64,000 nt of DNA. Origin: Sapria himalayana. Lineage: Eukaryota; Streptophyta; Magnoliopsida; Malpighiales; Rafflesiaceae. The stretch spans positions 359,929-423,928 of the forward strand of contig JAREIK010002979.1 in the NCBI GenBank assembly GCA_029783825.1, in the 5' to 3' direction. This document shows, piece by piece, positions 27,491-38,009 of this stretch; within the stretch, counting starts at the first letter, position 1; every line of letters begins with the position of its first letter. The notes under the pieces are model-generated. The model was not told the DNA's origin. It saw nothing but the letters and a program-made list of their open reading frames with translations, and ran no database searches. Both the position numbers and the translations under genes were made by a program.

Positions 27491-29559
27491 AATAATCAAA
27501 TCCTACTTGCATTACCATGATAAAGATTTTTGAATACAAGATTTCTAAAAAGTTACTAGTTGGATGGATGGTGGCATCATTAAATGGGGGTAAGCCCTGG
27601 GTTTGAACCTATCATTGTTCTTCGAAGAAGTATATTTTGGTAAACCCTATGAGAATCAAAAATTGATTTTTGAATTTTGAAACTATTATTTTAAATTTAA
27701 ATTTTTTAAAAATTTCTATGAGATAAACGAAGTTGATGCATTTCAGTGCATAAAAAGTGGATAAAAGTTATAATGTTGTATGAAAAAATGTTAAGGGGTC
27801 CCAAAATCAAAATATTTATGTTTTATTATAATTTTTAATTTTTATATAACAATTGGGGACCCAAATCCAAAATATTTATGATTTGGGTCTTCCAAATTAC
27901 TATACTGATAATTACCTTCCTTTATTCATACGATATGCATATACTCAAGTATGCATATGAGTTTATGCAGAAACTCAATTTTTCATAAATAAAAACTTAT
28001 GCATATAGAGTTCATAAATAATCTGTATCCATAAACATATGCATAAACTCATTTTTGCAAACTGAGTAAGCTGAGACAAGTTTATGATAATGTTTTTTTT
28101 AATTATATTGGGATAATAATGAGTATCCGAATTTAGGTACTAAAATATAACCCAAATCATAGATATATATTTTTGGATTCCATAACATAATTATCCAATA
28201 TATATATGTGTATATATATATATAGATTAAAGATGAAAATTTTAAGTTTTATTATTATTATTATTATTGTTGTGGATGAATTCCATTTCTTTTCAAAGTT
28301 AGATAAAAATTAGTGCAATTTTTGGAAGCAACAAATTATAAAGAATAGTTCTTTCATTGTCAAGAAATCTATTTAATAAAATTTTTAAATGGAACTAATT
28401 TAAGAAAATACTTCTCAGAGCAATATTCCTACCATTTAGTGGTATCAATGCATATATTAAATTGTTTTTGTTATTTTGTTTTGTAATTTAAGAGATGCAA
28501 GCCTAATCTTTTGTTCTATTTGATGATTAGAATGAATTGGATTTCTTATTATGCATGTAATTGCTACTTAAGAGCTATAAGGCTACTCTATTTTCATTTT
28601 TTTTATCTCTCAATAATTTGGATTTTTTAGGCTCCTTTGCAAGACTAATAATTATTCTTGATCACTATTTATTTTTGATATTTCCTTAATTGCTATGTGA
28701 TCACCTCAAAAACATACAAAATACCTTTATGTAGCATCATAAGCAAGGTCTCTTTGTTCAGGCTTATTTGTTGTGCCATACAAAACTATAATAAAACCTT
28801 GATTTATCATTTTCATTATACATGATGAATAGTTTTATACTTAGTCCCTTACAAGGGATTTGAACATAATGCAGGTTGATGTGTAGAATTTAGCTTGGGT
28901 TTATGTTGGCTCTTAACCTGTCGACTTGCATTCCTACAAACAATTTAGAAATATTAAAAATTTTAAGATATAATAAATAAAAAAATTGATAATATGGCAT
29001 ACATATCTTATAAGTGACAAATCTATTTTTCAAATTAAATTTATAATATTTTTTCTTTGGTTCAAATTAGAAACGTAATCAAATTATGGTGCTAGAATGA
29101 ATATAATCAACCATCATATGACTTATGAAATGTCATCCCTCCAGTGGCTATTTAGCTAGCATGAAGTGAATATAAATCATTCTAGCCATAGAAATCATAA
29201 TAAATCTTTCTTTTATGGTGCAATATAAAGGGATGGACAAATTTACTTTTCAATTATTGATCATGCAATAAATACAAGTGGCTCAGACAACATTGAGAAG
29301 TAATTGTTTGATATGAGTACATAATGAGTTTATAATGACTCAGAATAATTTAAGGATGACATTACACGAGGGTTTATCATCAAGATCCTAGGGCACTCTC
29401 ATTCAAGGGATGTAATGTGCTTAATTTGATTAGTTAAATTTCATATGATTTAAAATACTTTAAATTCCAATATTAGATGCTTTTGCATTCTTAATCATAA
29501 GTTTTTACAATTTTTATAAATTACTTATAAATTATAGTAAAAGTTTATGTTTATTGTTT
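27491..29559. other. CACTA upstream interior, no gene recognised
   Basis: The AT-rich, non-repetitive sequence contains a (TATT/ATT)n run near 28245-28270 and paired ACCCAAAT blocks near 27850-27890. No reading frame of note and no RNA gene were seen. It lies between the TNP2 promoter side and the right arm, so it is probably the long non-coding right part of the CACTA element. Confidence 0.5.
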
Positions 29560-31110
29560 CTATAGTTATATAGATATAGTTATGTTTAAATAGTTTGCGT
29601 AAACTATTTTTATAGTTATATATATATATAGTTATGTTTAAACACACTTATATAAAGCACACTTATATTTATGTATACTATTTTTGTATACAGTATGTAA
29701 TTATGTATATTGAAGAAGTTATTAATTCGGCATACCTACTATGCACCATCAAAATCCACACAATGACAATTCATTATATCACAAATGCATGAATATGTAT
29801 ATGATTAAGTATATATACGCAATCCAATAACACCACCATGAATAAAAGAGAAGAATTTGGAAACAATAAATAACAGAATCAATACGCATAAGCTTAATCA
29901 AGATAATCAATAATTAATATATAAAACATACCTCAAAACAAATAAAAATTAAAAGTTAAACCTCGATTATATGTTAATGCATTGGTGTCGAGGGATTGAT
30001 GGCCGAATGTGGAGGTTCACTTCACTTAATGTTGAAGAATATCGGGTCTCGACGTGAATGTAAATAGTAGCAAATTTTTTATATTTTTAATTATTAAAAC
30101 ACTAAATAAACAATACATATATATATAATCAAAAAGACTCATTAATTTTATTTACTATCAAAATTTTTTCAACAAAATTAATATGTGTGTAGCAAGGTAC
30201 AAATGAAAAACAAACACCTTACAATTTTTTATTATATTATTAATTAAATAATAAATATATAAACAATTAAAAAAATATATGTTTAGCCTTATAAAAAAAT
30301 ATCAAATAGGTACAATATTAACAAACTCTATATAATAAGAGATAAATGAAAAAATAATTTGTCTTCTAGTCACTCGCTTAAGAGTTATAAAATACTATTA
30401 ATGTTAAAAAATATATAAAAATTTATATTTTATTGTTATAAATTTTTAAGAATTCATATTAATTTTTACAAAGATAATATGAAATAATTTTAAAGGCATA
30501 ATTTTCATTGATATCATTAATAATTTTTAAAAATCAAAAAATTACTTAATGTGAGAAGAAAATTAAAATAAATTATATTTATTATTTTAATAAAAACTTA
30601 ATGTTAAAAACTAATAGTAAAAATATTACTAAATTGTTTAATTTGTATAAATTTTTTTAATAGCAAACATCTATGTATTTATTAATAAATATTAATTTAT
30701 TTTCTTTTAACTTTATTAAAAAAAATTTATTTTTATTATATTTCAATATTTTTAAAATTTGTATTATTTATTTATTTAAAAGTTTTCTATAATAATAATA
30801 TTTTTTTACTTATAATAATATTAATTTTTACTTTTTTATTCATCAATTTAGATAATTTTGAAAATATTTTCTATTTTATTATACAATGAATTAATTTACA
30901 TTTATATTAATAGAAATTTTAATATATATTAATTTAATTTTTTTAAATATAGAAAAAAAATATTATTCTTATTGAATTTATTATTTAATGTTACTTTAAT
31001 ACAAATGTTTAAGTTTCTTATTTTAAAATTTTAGATAAATTTTTTGTATTCATAAAAATAGTTAATTTAGTCATTATTAATATATATAATTGTTTTTTGT
31101 ATTTTTATAA
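29560..31110 (+). repeat. Right arm of the large inverted repeat
   Basis: This is the inverted partner of 10256-11250, with a single related satellite monomer at its inner side (29560-29790) and a long AT-rich outer part. The last segment (about 30900-31260, with TCAAGGATTGCTCATC and ATAGACCATT) also recurs at 56090-56410 in direct orientation before the right end of the second CACTA element. The arm is thus part of the family's right-end region. TNP genes read leftward from here, so it probably contains the promoter and leader. Confidence 0.8.
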
Positions 31111-31264
31111 TTTATAAATTATTTTTTTATGATATAATTTTTTTATGATTTTATGATGAGAATGTATCTTTCAAGGATTGCTCATCTATAGACCATTAAT
31201 ATACATTTAATAAACTAAATTAAATAAAATATTAAAACAAATAATAAATAAAGAAAATTAAATA

Positions 31265-32329
31265 ATTAAATATTGTCTAGGAAAATACCATCGCTAAATC
31301 CATAGTTAAATTACGGATCTTATAAGCTAGAAAAAATTCATCGCTATATTACGAATTTTATTAGATAGAGAAAATCAATCGCTAAATTATAAATTGGATT
31401 AGCTAGGAAAATTCTGTCGCTAAATAAGTCACAAAATTAAGCATTTTATTTTGTAGAGAAATTTCATCGCTAAATACGTTGCAAAATTGAGGATTTTATT
31501 TTCTAGAGAAATTTCATCATTAAATCCGTCACTAATTTACGTATTTTATTAGCTAGGAAAATTTGGTCGCTAAATCCGTAGTTATAATATAGAATTTATT
31601 AGCTAGCAAAAATCCATCGCTAAATCCGTAGCTAAATTAATGCTTTTATTAGCCAAGGTAAATCCGTCGCTAAATATGTAGCTAAAATATGGATTTTATT
31701 AGGCAGGGAAAATCCGTCGTTAAATCCGTAGATAAAATACATATTTTATTAGCTAGGGAAAATTTGTCACTAAATCATAGCTAAATCAAGGATTTTATTA
31801 GCAAGGGAAAATCTATCATTAAATCAATAATTTTATTAGCTAGGGAAAATCTGTCTCTAAATCTATCGCTAAATCAATCATTTTATTAGCTAGGGAAAAT
31901 CTATCGCTAATTCCGTCGCTAAATCAAGTATTTTATTAGCTAGGGAAAATCTTTCGCTAAATCCGTTGCTAATTTCAGGCTTTTATTAGGGAGAGATATT
32001 CCGTCGCTAAATCCATCGCTAAATTCCCCGCTTTTCTTGAGCGGAATTTACCAAAATTTTATGTCGCTAATCCGTCAGTAAATTCCCCACTTTTCTTGAG
32101 TGGAATTTACGAAAATTTTTCGTCGCTAATCTGTCACTATATTCCCCACTTTTCTTGAACGGAATTTACAAAGACTTTTCCCTCGCTAATTCGTTGCTAA
32201 TCCGTTGTATTTTTTTTTTCAAAGAAAAATCATAAATCCCTTGCTATTCCCTAGCTAATCACTTGCAATTTTAATAGGGATTGATCCCTAGCTAAAATTC
32301 ATTAGCTAAATCAATATTTTCTTGTAGTG
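31265..32329 (+). repeat. CACTA right subterminal repeat region and terminus
   Basis: About 25 imperfect copies of a ~40-bp motif (TTAGCTAGGGAAAATCCGTCGCTAAATCCGTAGCTAAAT type) are followed by three GGAATTTACGAAAATTTT-type units near 32040-32180 and the terminus TTTTCTTGTAGTG ending at 32329. Subterminal repeats of this kind are the TnpA binding sites in En/Spm. Confidence 0.9.
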
Positions 32330-32369
32330 GAAATTGAAGTTGAAATGAAAATAGGCTGCATGGTATTGA

Positions 32370-32578
32370 ATTTATGCACACATGTAGGTTTATATAGAAA
32401 TCCACCGAAGCAAGGAAACCTGAAAAAAACCAAAGAAAATAATGAGAAAAAAATTGTAATGCACAAGAAAAGAACACAAGGTAGCTCACCTTTGTATTCC
32501 ATTCCCCACTTTGAGTTTTATAATGACTATCTTCTCAGTCAAGTTGTTAAGAAATGGCTTGGGATTAACGGGGATGGT
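32370..32578 (-). pseudogene. Captured fragment of an SmF (snRNP F) gene, copy 1
   Basis: Two minus-strand exons with an intron match the spliceosomal Sm protein F, a ring subunit of U snRNPs. The first (32578 to 32490) follows an AG acceptor and encodes [19 protein letters not shown], with a one-base insertion that spoils the KLKWGMEYK block. It ends at a GTGAGC donor. The second starts after TTTTTTTCAG at 32419 and encodes GFLASVDFYINLHV, aligning to GYLVSVDSYMNLQL of SmF. The match then ends close to the CACTA terminus at 32329. The rest of Sm1 and all of the Sm2 motif are absent. Keeping the intron means genomic DNA was captured, not a cDNA. Confidence 0.85.
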
Positions 32579-33848
32579 CTACAATATTCAGCAATAAAAA
32601 AACTAATAAACGGTGCTATCATTCTCGTATGCATCAAATATTTCTCTGCATTAATGTAAAAATTCATAGGCATGTATATATGCAATATACATGCATGCAA
32701 CATGATTATATTATACCTATATGTGTCCAAACACACACATGCACACACTATTTTTCTATCTTCTCATATTTTTTTATCTTATCCATATAATGCACCTTTC
32801 TAGATCACCTGAACCATTGATACATGGAAATGGTCATTACCAAAAATCAAAATCTTTTTTTTCTAATCTACATATATCCCTCATGAAGTAAATTTTATTA
32901 TTAAGTTTTTTGCTTGAAAAAACTATAAGGAAAGTTTTTTTGGAAAAATAAATGATTATTTAAAAGAATATTTGATGGTTGTGAGCATGAATAGTTAATC
33001 TTGCTTTGATGCACAAGAAATCAAAGCTAGTATTAATATCATTCACGAAAGCATAAAACCTATGAATATCCTGTGTACACAAAAAATTATATCAAACAAG
33101 AAAACATGATTACTACTTCATACAAATTTTTTTTACCACTCATTATCATCATTGATATCTTATCTCAACACAATTGTGAACAGATGTTACTCTAACCATA
33201 AGAACATGAATTCAATCAACAAGAATACCATATATACATTATCAGGATGCTTTTCAAATCACCTATCATGATGTTCGAATAGATGTCTTATATGCACTCC
33301 ATTTCCAATATTATAGCCCATCTAGCTTCTGTACACAACTTCCCAGTTTCAATGCATACAGTTTGTCAATAATGTAATCTGATCCGCCTTGATAAGAAGG
33401 GTCTATGCCCAATGCAAGCAACCAAATCAAATTAAAAACAAATAAAACAAAAAAAACAAAAACTTTCATAGCTTAATGTTATGCCAAGCCTTTTACAAGC
33501 TCATAAAGAAATCAAAATCTTGCCTTTTGCTTGTTTATGAGGTCGTAGAGTATCTTATCTGGCTCATTAAACACAGATTCCGTAACATCCACCTCTATGG
33601 GTCACATATGGCATTGATGTATTAGGAATCGAGGCCTAAGCCATGTGAGTAATGATTTCAATAACACACACTGGGAGTGCTATTGTTTTGATAACATACA
33701 ATGAGCATGGAAAGATTTGCATAGCACACAATGTGTGGGTAATCATTTTAGCAAGAGCACAGTGTATGCACTCCTTCTAAGAGTTTACATCTCTTTCCGA
33801 CACATCCCGCCTAGAGTTTATCTTTCCCTGGGGTCACTTTTAATACCA

Positions 33849-34028
33849 TGTAAAACATAAAATCACACAACATAAAATAAATATAATACACTTGATGAAT
33901 AACCTCATACAAACATAGCTTTTTATATAACATGTTATTTTTATTAGGGCAACTCACATAATGTATAACCTCTATAGCACTCTCAAAGTGTACCTGTGTG
34001 TGCCAGGCATGCCTCAATGTGTAAGACA
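33849..34028 (-). mobile_element. LTR-like block with adjoining tRNA-Met-type primer site, copy 1
   Basis: On the minus strand a 180-bp block starts with TGTCTTACACATTGAGGCA and ends TTTTACA. It is followed by TGGTATTAAAAGTGACCC, a decayed version of the plant tRNA-Met primer-binding site (TGGTATCAGAGC). The second copy (52858-53036) has the better TGGTATCA. I found no partner LTR, so a solo or truncated element is the only supportable reading. Confidence 0.4.
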
Positions 34029-34144
34029 TGATAATTCTTCTTCCAAAAAGCTATCAATAGAACAACCTATCAATTGATAAAATAGAGAACATGGCACCCA
34101 GCAAAACATAAGCAATATCACAAACATCGTGCTCATCAATAAGA

Positions 34145-34265
34145 TAGTTATATACAGTATATATATACATATAATACTGTAGTGTATATGTACATATACT
34201 GAGTATATATGTACATATATACTATAATATATAAACATATACACTGCAGTATATATGGATGTCTT
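34145..34265. repeat. Palindromic GTACATATATACTGTAGTAT-type cluster
   Basis: Several overlapping inverted repeats are built from ATATGTACATATATACT and TACTGTAGTGTATATG. The same motif family occurs at 18300-18490, 36270-36310, 36940-37110 and 53155-53285. Confidence 0.7.
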
Positions 34266-34575
34266 ATAGATATAGAACACTAGGTATAGATATAAATATA
34301 GAATAGTAGGTAAAGTATTATCCCATTTATACTTCACAATGAAGGCACAAAAGATCACCATCAACATTAATAAGAATTGTGAATATTATTTAAATTTTTG
34401 AAAATATATCTAAAAACTTATATAGGAAGACCTGGAAGACAAGCCACGAGCCATGTTTGGCACATCAAAGTTTGAACCCTGTCTCCCTACAACCAAAACT
34501 TTTTCCCGGTCCTAAGGCCTATAAGGTGGTTGCTCTGCCTCGCCACTCCCAGTAGCACCATGATCCTGTGCATCT

Positions 34576-35206
34576 TTCCTAGAACTTTCTTCTCCTCTCC
34601 ATGTGCTTGCATCAATGATTTTGATCGCTTAGCTTCAAATAGCAAAATTTTTATTATGATTCAACTTAATCTTGGAATATTAAAATAAAAAATAAAGAAT
34701 AAATTACTGGAATGGAGATCCAATGCTTTACAATAATATTGTTGCAAAGAATATGAAAAAATAATATTGTTATTGTATTTCAATGATTTACAATAATATT
34801 TAAATAAGCATATGATAATATTTTAACAACTTTCATTTATTAGTAATAAAGTTTGATAATACACAAAATTCAATTAGAATAAATAAAACAAAGTGTCTTG
34901 ATGTATTCTAAAGATATACAATTGTATTCCATATATATTGATGATTTATATTTAGTTTTATTTATTACAATTTTTTTTAAAATGTAACAAATTTTTTAAT
35001 ATGAATAAATGGTTTAAATTAAAATTAAATGAAGTTCAATGATGCTTGATATGTTTGTTAATATTCATGTCTCAGTTTTTTTTCAATGAATTTTAATGAG
35101 CTTGGTAATTAATCGATAATTTATAACATTATTCCACATGTGTTCAATAAAATATATATATCTACACACAAAAAACAATATATATAAATAGTATATTTAT
35201 ATATAA

Positions 35207-35257
<51 letters not shown>

Positions 35258-35450
35258 ATATATATATATATTATTAACATCAATTAAAAGTATGTATATA
35301 TGTATATATATATTTACACATCAAAAACCAAAAGCTCGATACACTCATTCTTGAGATAAATGTGAGCCTGCTTGGAGGTTGCAAGTTAAACCTCAACAAG
35401 CAACTAAAAAATGGTCAGGATAAGAAATCATGCCTCATTTCGTTATATTA
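34576..35450. other. AT-rich stretch with (TA)n, no gene
   Basis: A ~60-bp (TA)n block lies at about 35211-35272. Apart from that block I see only AT-rich unique sequence. Confidence 0.5.
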
Positions 35451-36070
35451 AATTATATAAAGTTTTATATAGTTATACATATATATATAAATAGTTATAC
35501 ACATATAGTTAAACATAATGTTATATGGTGTTATACATGTAATTATAAATATAGTTACATGTGGTTATACATATAGTTACACATATAGTTATACTTTTAT
35601 TTATACATGTAGGTATATATATTTTTTCATATAATTTTATATATTTATACATATAATTATGTATAGGTATAGATATAATAAAATACATTTTTATATACTA
35701 ATATATAATTATATTTATTAAATACATGTTGTTAATTATATATTTAAATTTAGTTATGTATAATGTTTTTATAGATATACATATAGTCAAGGATAATTAT
35801 TTATAGTTATATGTTCTTATACATATAGTATCTTTAGTTAAAAATAAAGTTATATATAGTTAAACATATAATTGATATATAGATATAATCATACAAGTAG
35901 TTATAAGTAGTTATACATAAATATATACAAAGTTATAAACAAATATATAGATTTTTATATATGCATATATATATATATATATATATGTATACATAGTTAC
36001 AAATAAAGTTATATTTAATTATATAGACTGTTACATAGTAATAAAATATTTATATATAGTTATACACACT
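35451..36070 (+). repeat. TATAGTTATA-type repeat, direct copy
   Basis: This shares the ordered landmarks ACACATATAGTTAAACATAATG, GTTACATGTGGTTATACATATAG and the TTTTTTCATATAATTT block with 26820-27480. It is the third copy of this CACTA-associated repeat. Confidence 0.75.
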
Positions 36071-36819
36071 AAGTTTTGCAATTAGTTATACTAGACATGT
36101 AAAGTATTTCATGTGCAACACAACTTACAACCACTTAGAGTACAAATAGATGTTTGATAGATATATAAAGTACAACATATCCACAAATATTTATATATAC
36201 GTAAATATAAATACTTTACGTACCTAATTATTTATATATAGTTATGTAAAGTACGTATATACGTACTTTTATACTGTAGTATATACGTACATATATACCG
36301 AGTATATACATAATTTGGTGCATATATTTATTTGTAGACATGTATATATTGTCATACGCACACACCCATTTACACACAGACACACTTTTAAATATATAAT
36401 TGCTCAAGCTGGTCTAGTCATCATCGTGCTTTGCTTACTGATGTAGGTAATAAAAGCCATGGATATTAGATGTTTCCTAAAGATGTGAGATGAAGATATT
36501 TCTGGTCCTGGCTAACCAGGAAGCTAGAAGTTGGTCTTAACAATCTTAGTAATTGTATTAATATGCAATTATCACATGGTACAAAGTGAACGTATGAGTA
36601 AATAAGTTTTTTGCTCTAGGTTCTGCAATAATTGGTTCTAATTGTACTAAGTCTTAGAATGCTGATGATGATGATGCTCATATAATGTCATGTAATTATA
36701 GTTCAGGAGGAATATCGGGTCCTATTTTAGGAGAAGCAGCTCACCACCTCATCTAAAACTCGCTCAATCTCAATTTGATCAGTTGAGCATCATCACCCGC
36801 CCTACTTTTATTATCAGCA
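36071..36819. other. Unassigned interior with a perfect 22-bp palindrome
   Basis: A perfect palindrome centred on GTATATAC spans 36248-36269. The part at 36400-36780 is less AT-rich and may be captured host sequence, but no frame longer than a few tens of codons is open and I recognise nothing. Confidence 0.5.
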
Positions 36820-36935
36820 ATGGCAATGTAGCAGTAGTAGTGGCGGTATCAGTGGCAATGGCGATAGTGGCGGTAGCAATAGTGGCAGTGGCAATGGTAG
36901 CGACAGCGGCAATAGCAGCAATAGCACCAAATGCA
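36820..36935. repeat. GC-rich trinucleotide tract, inverted copy
   Basis: AGTGGCGGTAGC-type triplets form the reverse-complement counterpart of 18495-18905. The tract adjoins the inverted CACTA left end as expected from that arrangement. Confidence 0.85.
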
Positions 36936-38009
36936 ATATATACGTACGTATAATACTATAGTATTTTATGTACATATATACTAAGTATATATGTACTCAG
37001 TATATATGTACACATAATACTATAGTTAATATGTATCTATACTGCAATAATATATGTACCAGTGAAATGCTAGTATATATGTACATATATACTGTAGTAT
37101 TATATATTTATCAAAACATAGTTTTTATTTATTTATTTTGCTTTGATTGTGTGGTTTAAATTTCTTACAGATATAGTATATTGTTCCACATACGAATCTT
37201 GTATAAGTGAAGAGATTTTTTATTAGACGTGATGCATCGTGACTCGGACAGCTTTTTCACAGCAGAAAGTTGGTGATGGAAGGAACATAGGGAGATAAAG
37301 CATCATCAATGCATGGATAGATTAAATTTATGCACTATCGGTAGATACATTGATGAATTAGGTGTAATAGGATTTTGTTATTTTTTTGTTTTAATTATGT
37401 AAAATATTATATTAGAATAAGTTATTTAATGATTTTTTTTAAATTTATAAATTATCATTTATAGTTTATATTTTTATTCAATTTTAAATAAAAATATTAA
37501 ATTATTTAATTAAAAAATTTTAAAATAAATCAAATTATAAAAATAGTTTTAAAATTAAAATAGCTAGGGACAATTCTCTTACTTAATTAGCAAGGGAAAA
37601 TCCCTTGCTAAATTAGCTTGGGAATTTTTCCTAGCTAATTTAGTTAGGGATAACTTTATTTTAGCAAAGGTTTTTTATTGCCACTAAATTTATTTTGCTA
37701 GGGACTTTTTCCATTGCTAATATTTTGCAACAAGCAATTTATTTAGGGAAAGCTTCCATCATTATATCTATTTAGCGACGTAAACTCTCAATTAGTTTGC
37801 CAATTTAGCTAGAGAAATTATTTTTTTAGCTAGGGATTTTTCAATCACTAAATTATTAGCTAGGGACACTTTCCTCTCTAAATTTTAGTGACGGGCACTT
37901 TAAATTAGGAACAGTTCTATCGTTAATCCGTAGCTATGTTCGGTTTGGCGATGGAAGATGCTTATTTAGCTAGGGAATTATCCCAGTTATAAGGGATTTT
38001 CTTGTAGTG
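36936..38009 (-). mobile_element. CACTA left end in inverted orientation, with terminus
   Basis: This is the reverse complement of the family left-end region. It has the palindromic cluster (36940-37110), CACAGCAGAAAGTTGGTGAT (about 37258), the GTGCATAAAGTATAATCT counterpart near 37330, and then 450 bp of TAGCTAGGGA subterminal repeats. It ends with TTTTCTTGTAGTG at 38009. No matching opposite terminus was found inside the window, so the remainder of this copy cannot be delimited. Confidence 0.8.

Larger units (their letters stand above)
17870..32329 (+). mobile_element. Decayed autonomous-type CACTA (En/Spm) element
   Basis: The right terminus is TTTTCTTGTAGTG, ending at 32329. This is the reverse complement of the common plant CACTA end CACTACAAGAAAA. 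It is preceded by about 1 kb of subterminal repeats. The left part (17870-18495) is homologous to the left-end regions at 48344-48720 and 36936-37550, but its outer ~500 bp and CACTA terminus are absent. Between them lie TnpA-like (19.4-21.4 kb) and TNP2 (21.5-25.7 kb) relics transcribed leftward, then a long upstream region. The right terminus is immediately followed by GAA and by sequence homologous to the inside of the element at 44929-56871. Frameshifts and stops show it is inactive. Confidence 0.75.
32330..34575 (+). repeat. ~2.2-kb segment duplicated at 51310-53565
   Basis: From the first base after the CACTA terminus, the sequence aligns in direct order to 51318 onward. Shared landmarks are GCTGCATGGTATTGAA, the SmF exons, ACACACACATGCACACAC, the CACATATGGCATTGATG block, the LTR-like block and the ATATGTACATATATACT block. 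The homology starting exactly at the terminus indicates insertion of the upstream CACTA into a copy of this segment. Confidence 0.85.

Noticed and set aside
32327..32659. 110-codon plus-strand frame starting MEIEVEMK
   Set aside because: It is antisense to the SmF fragment and crosses its intron; the minus-strand match to SmF explains the region better.
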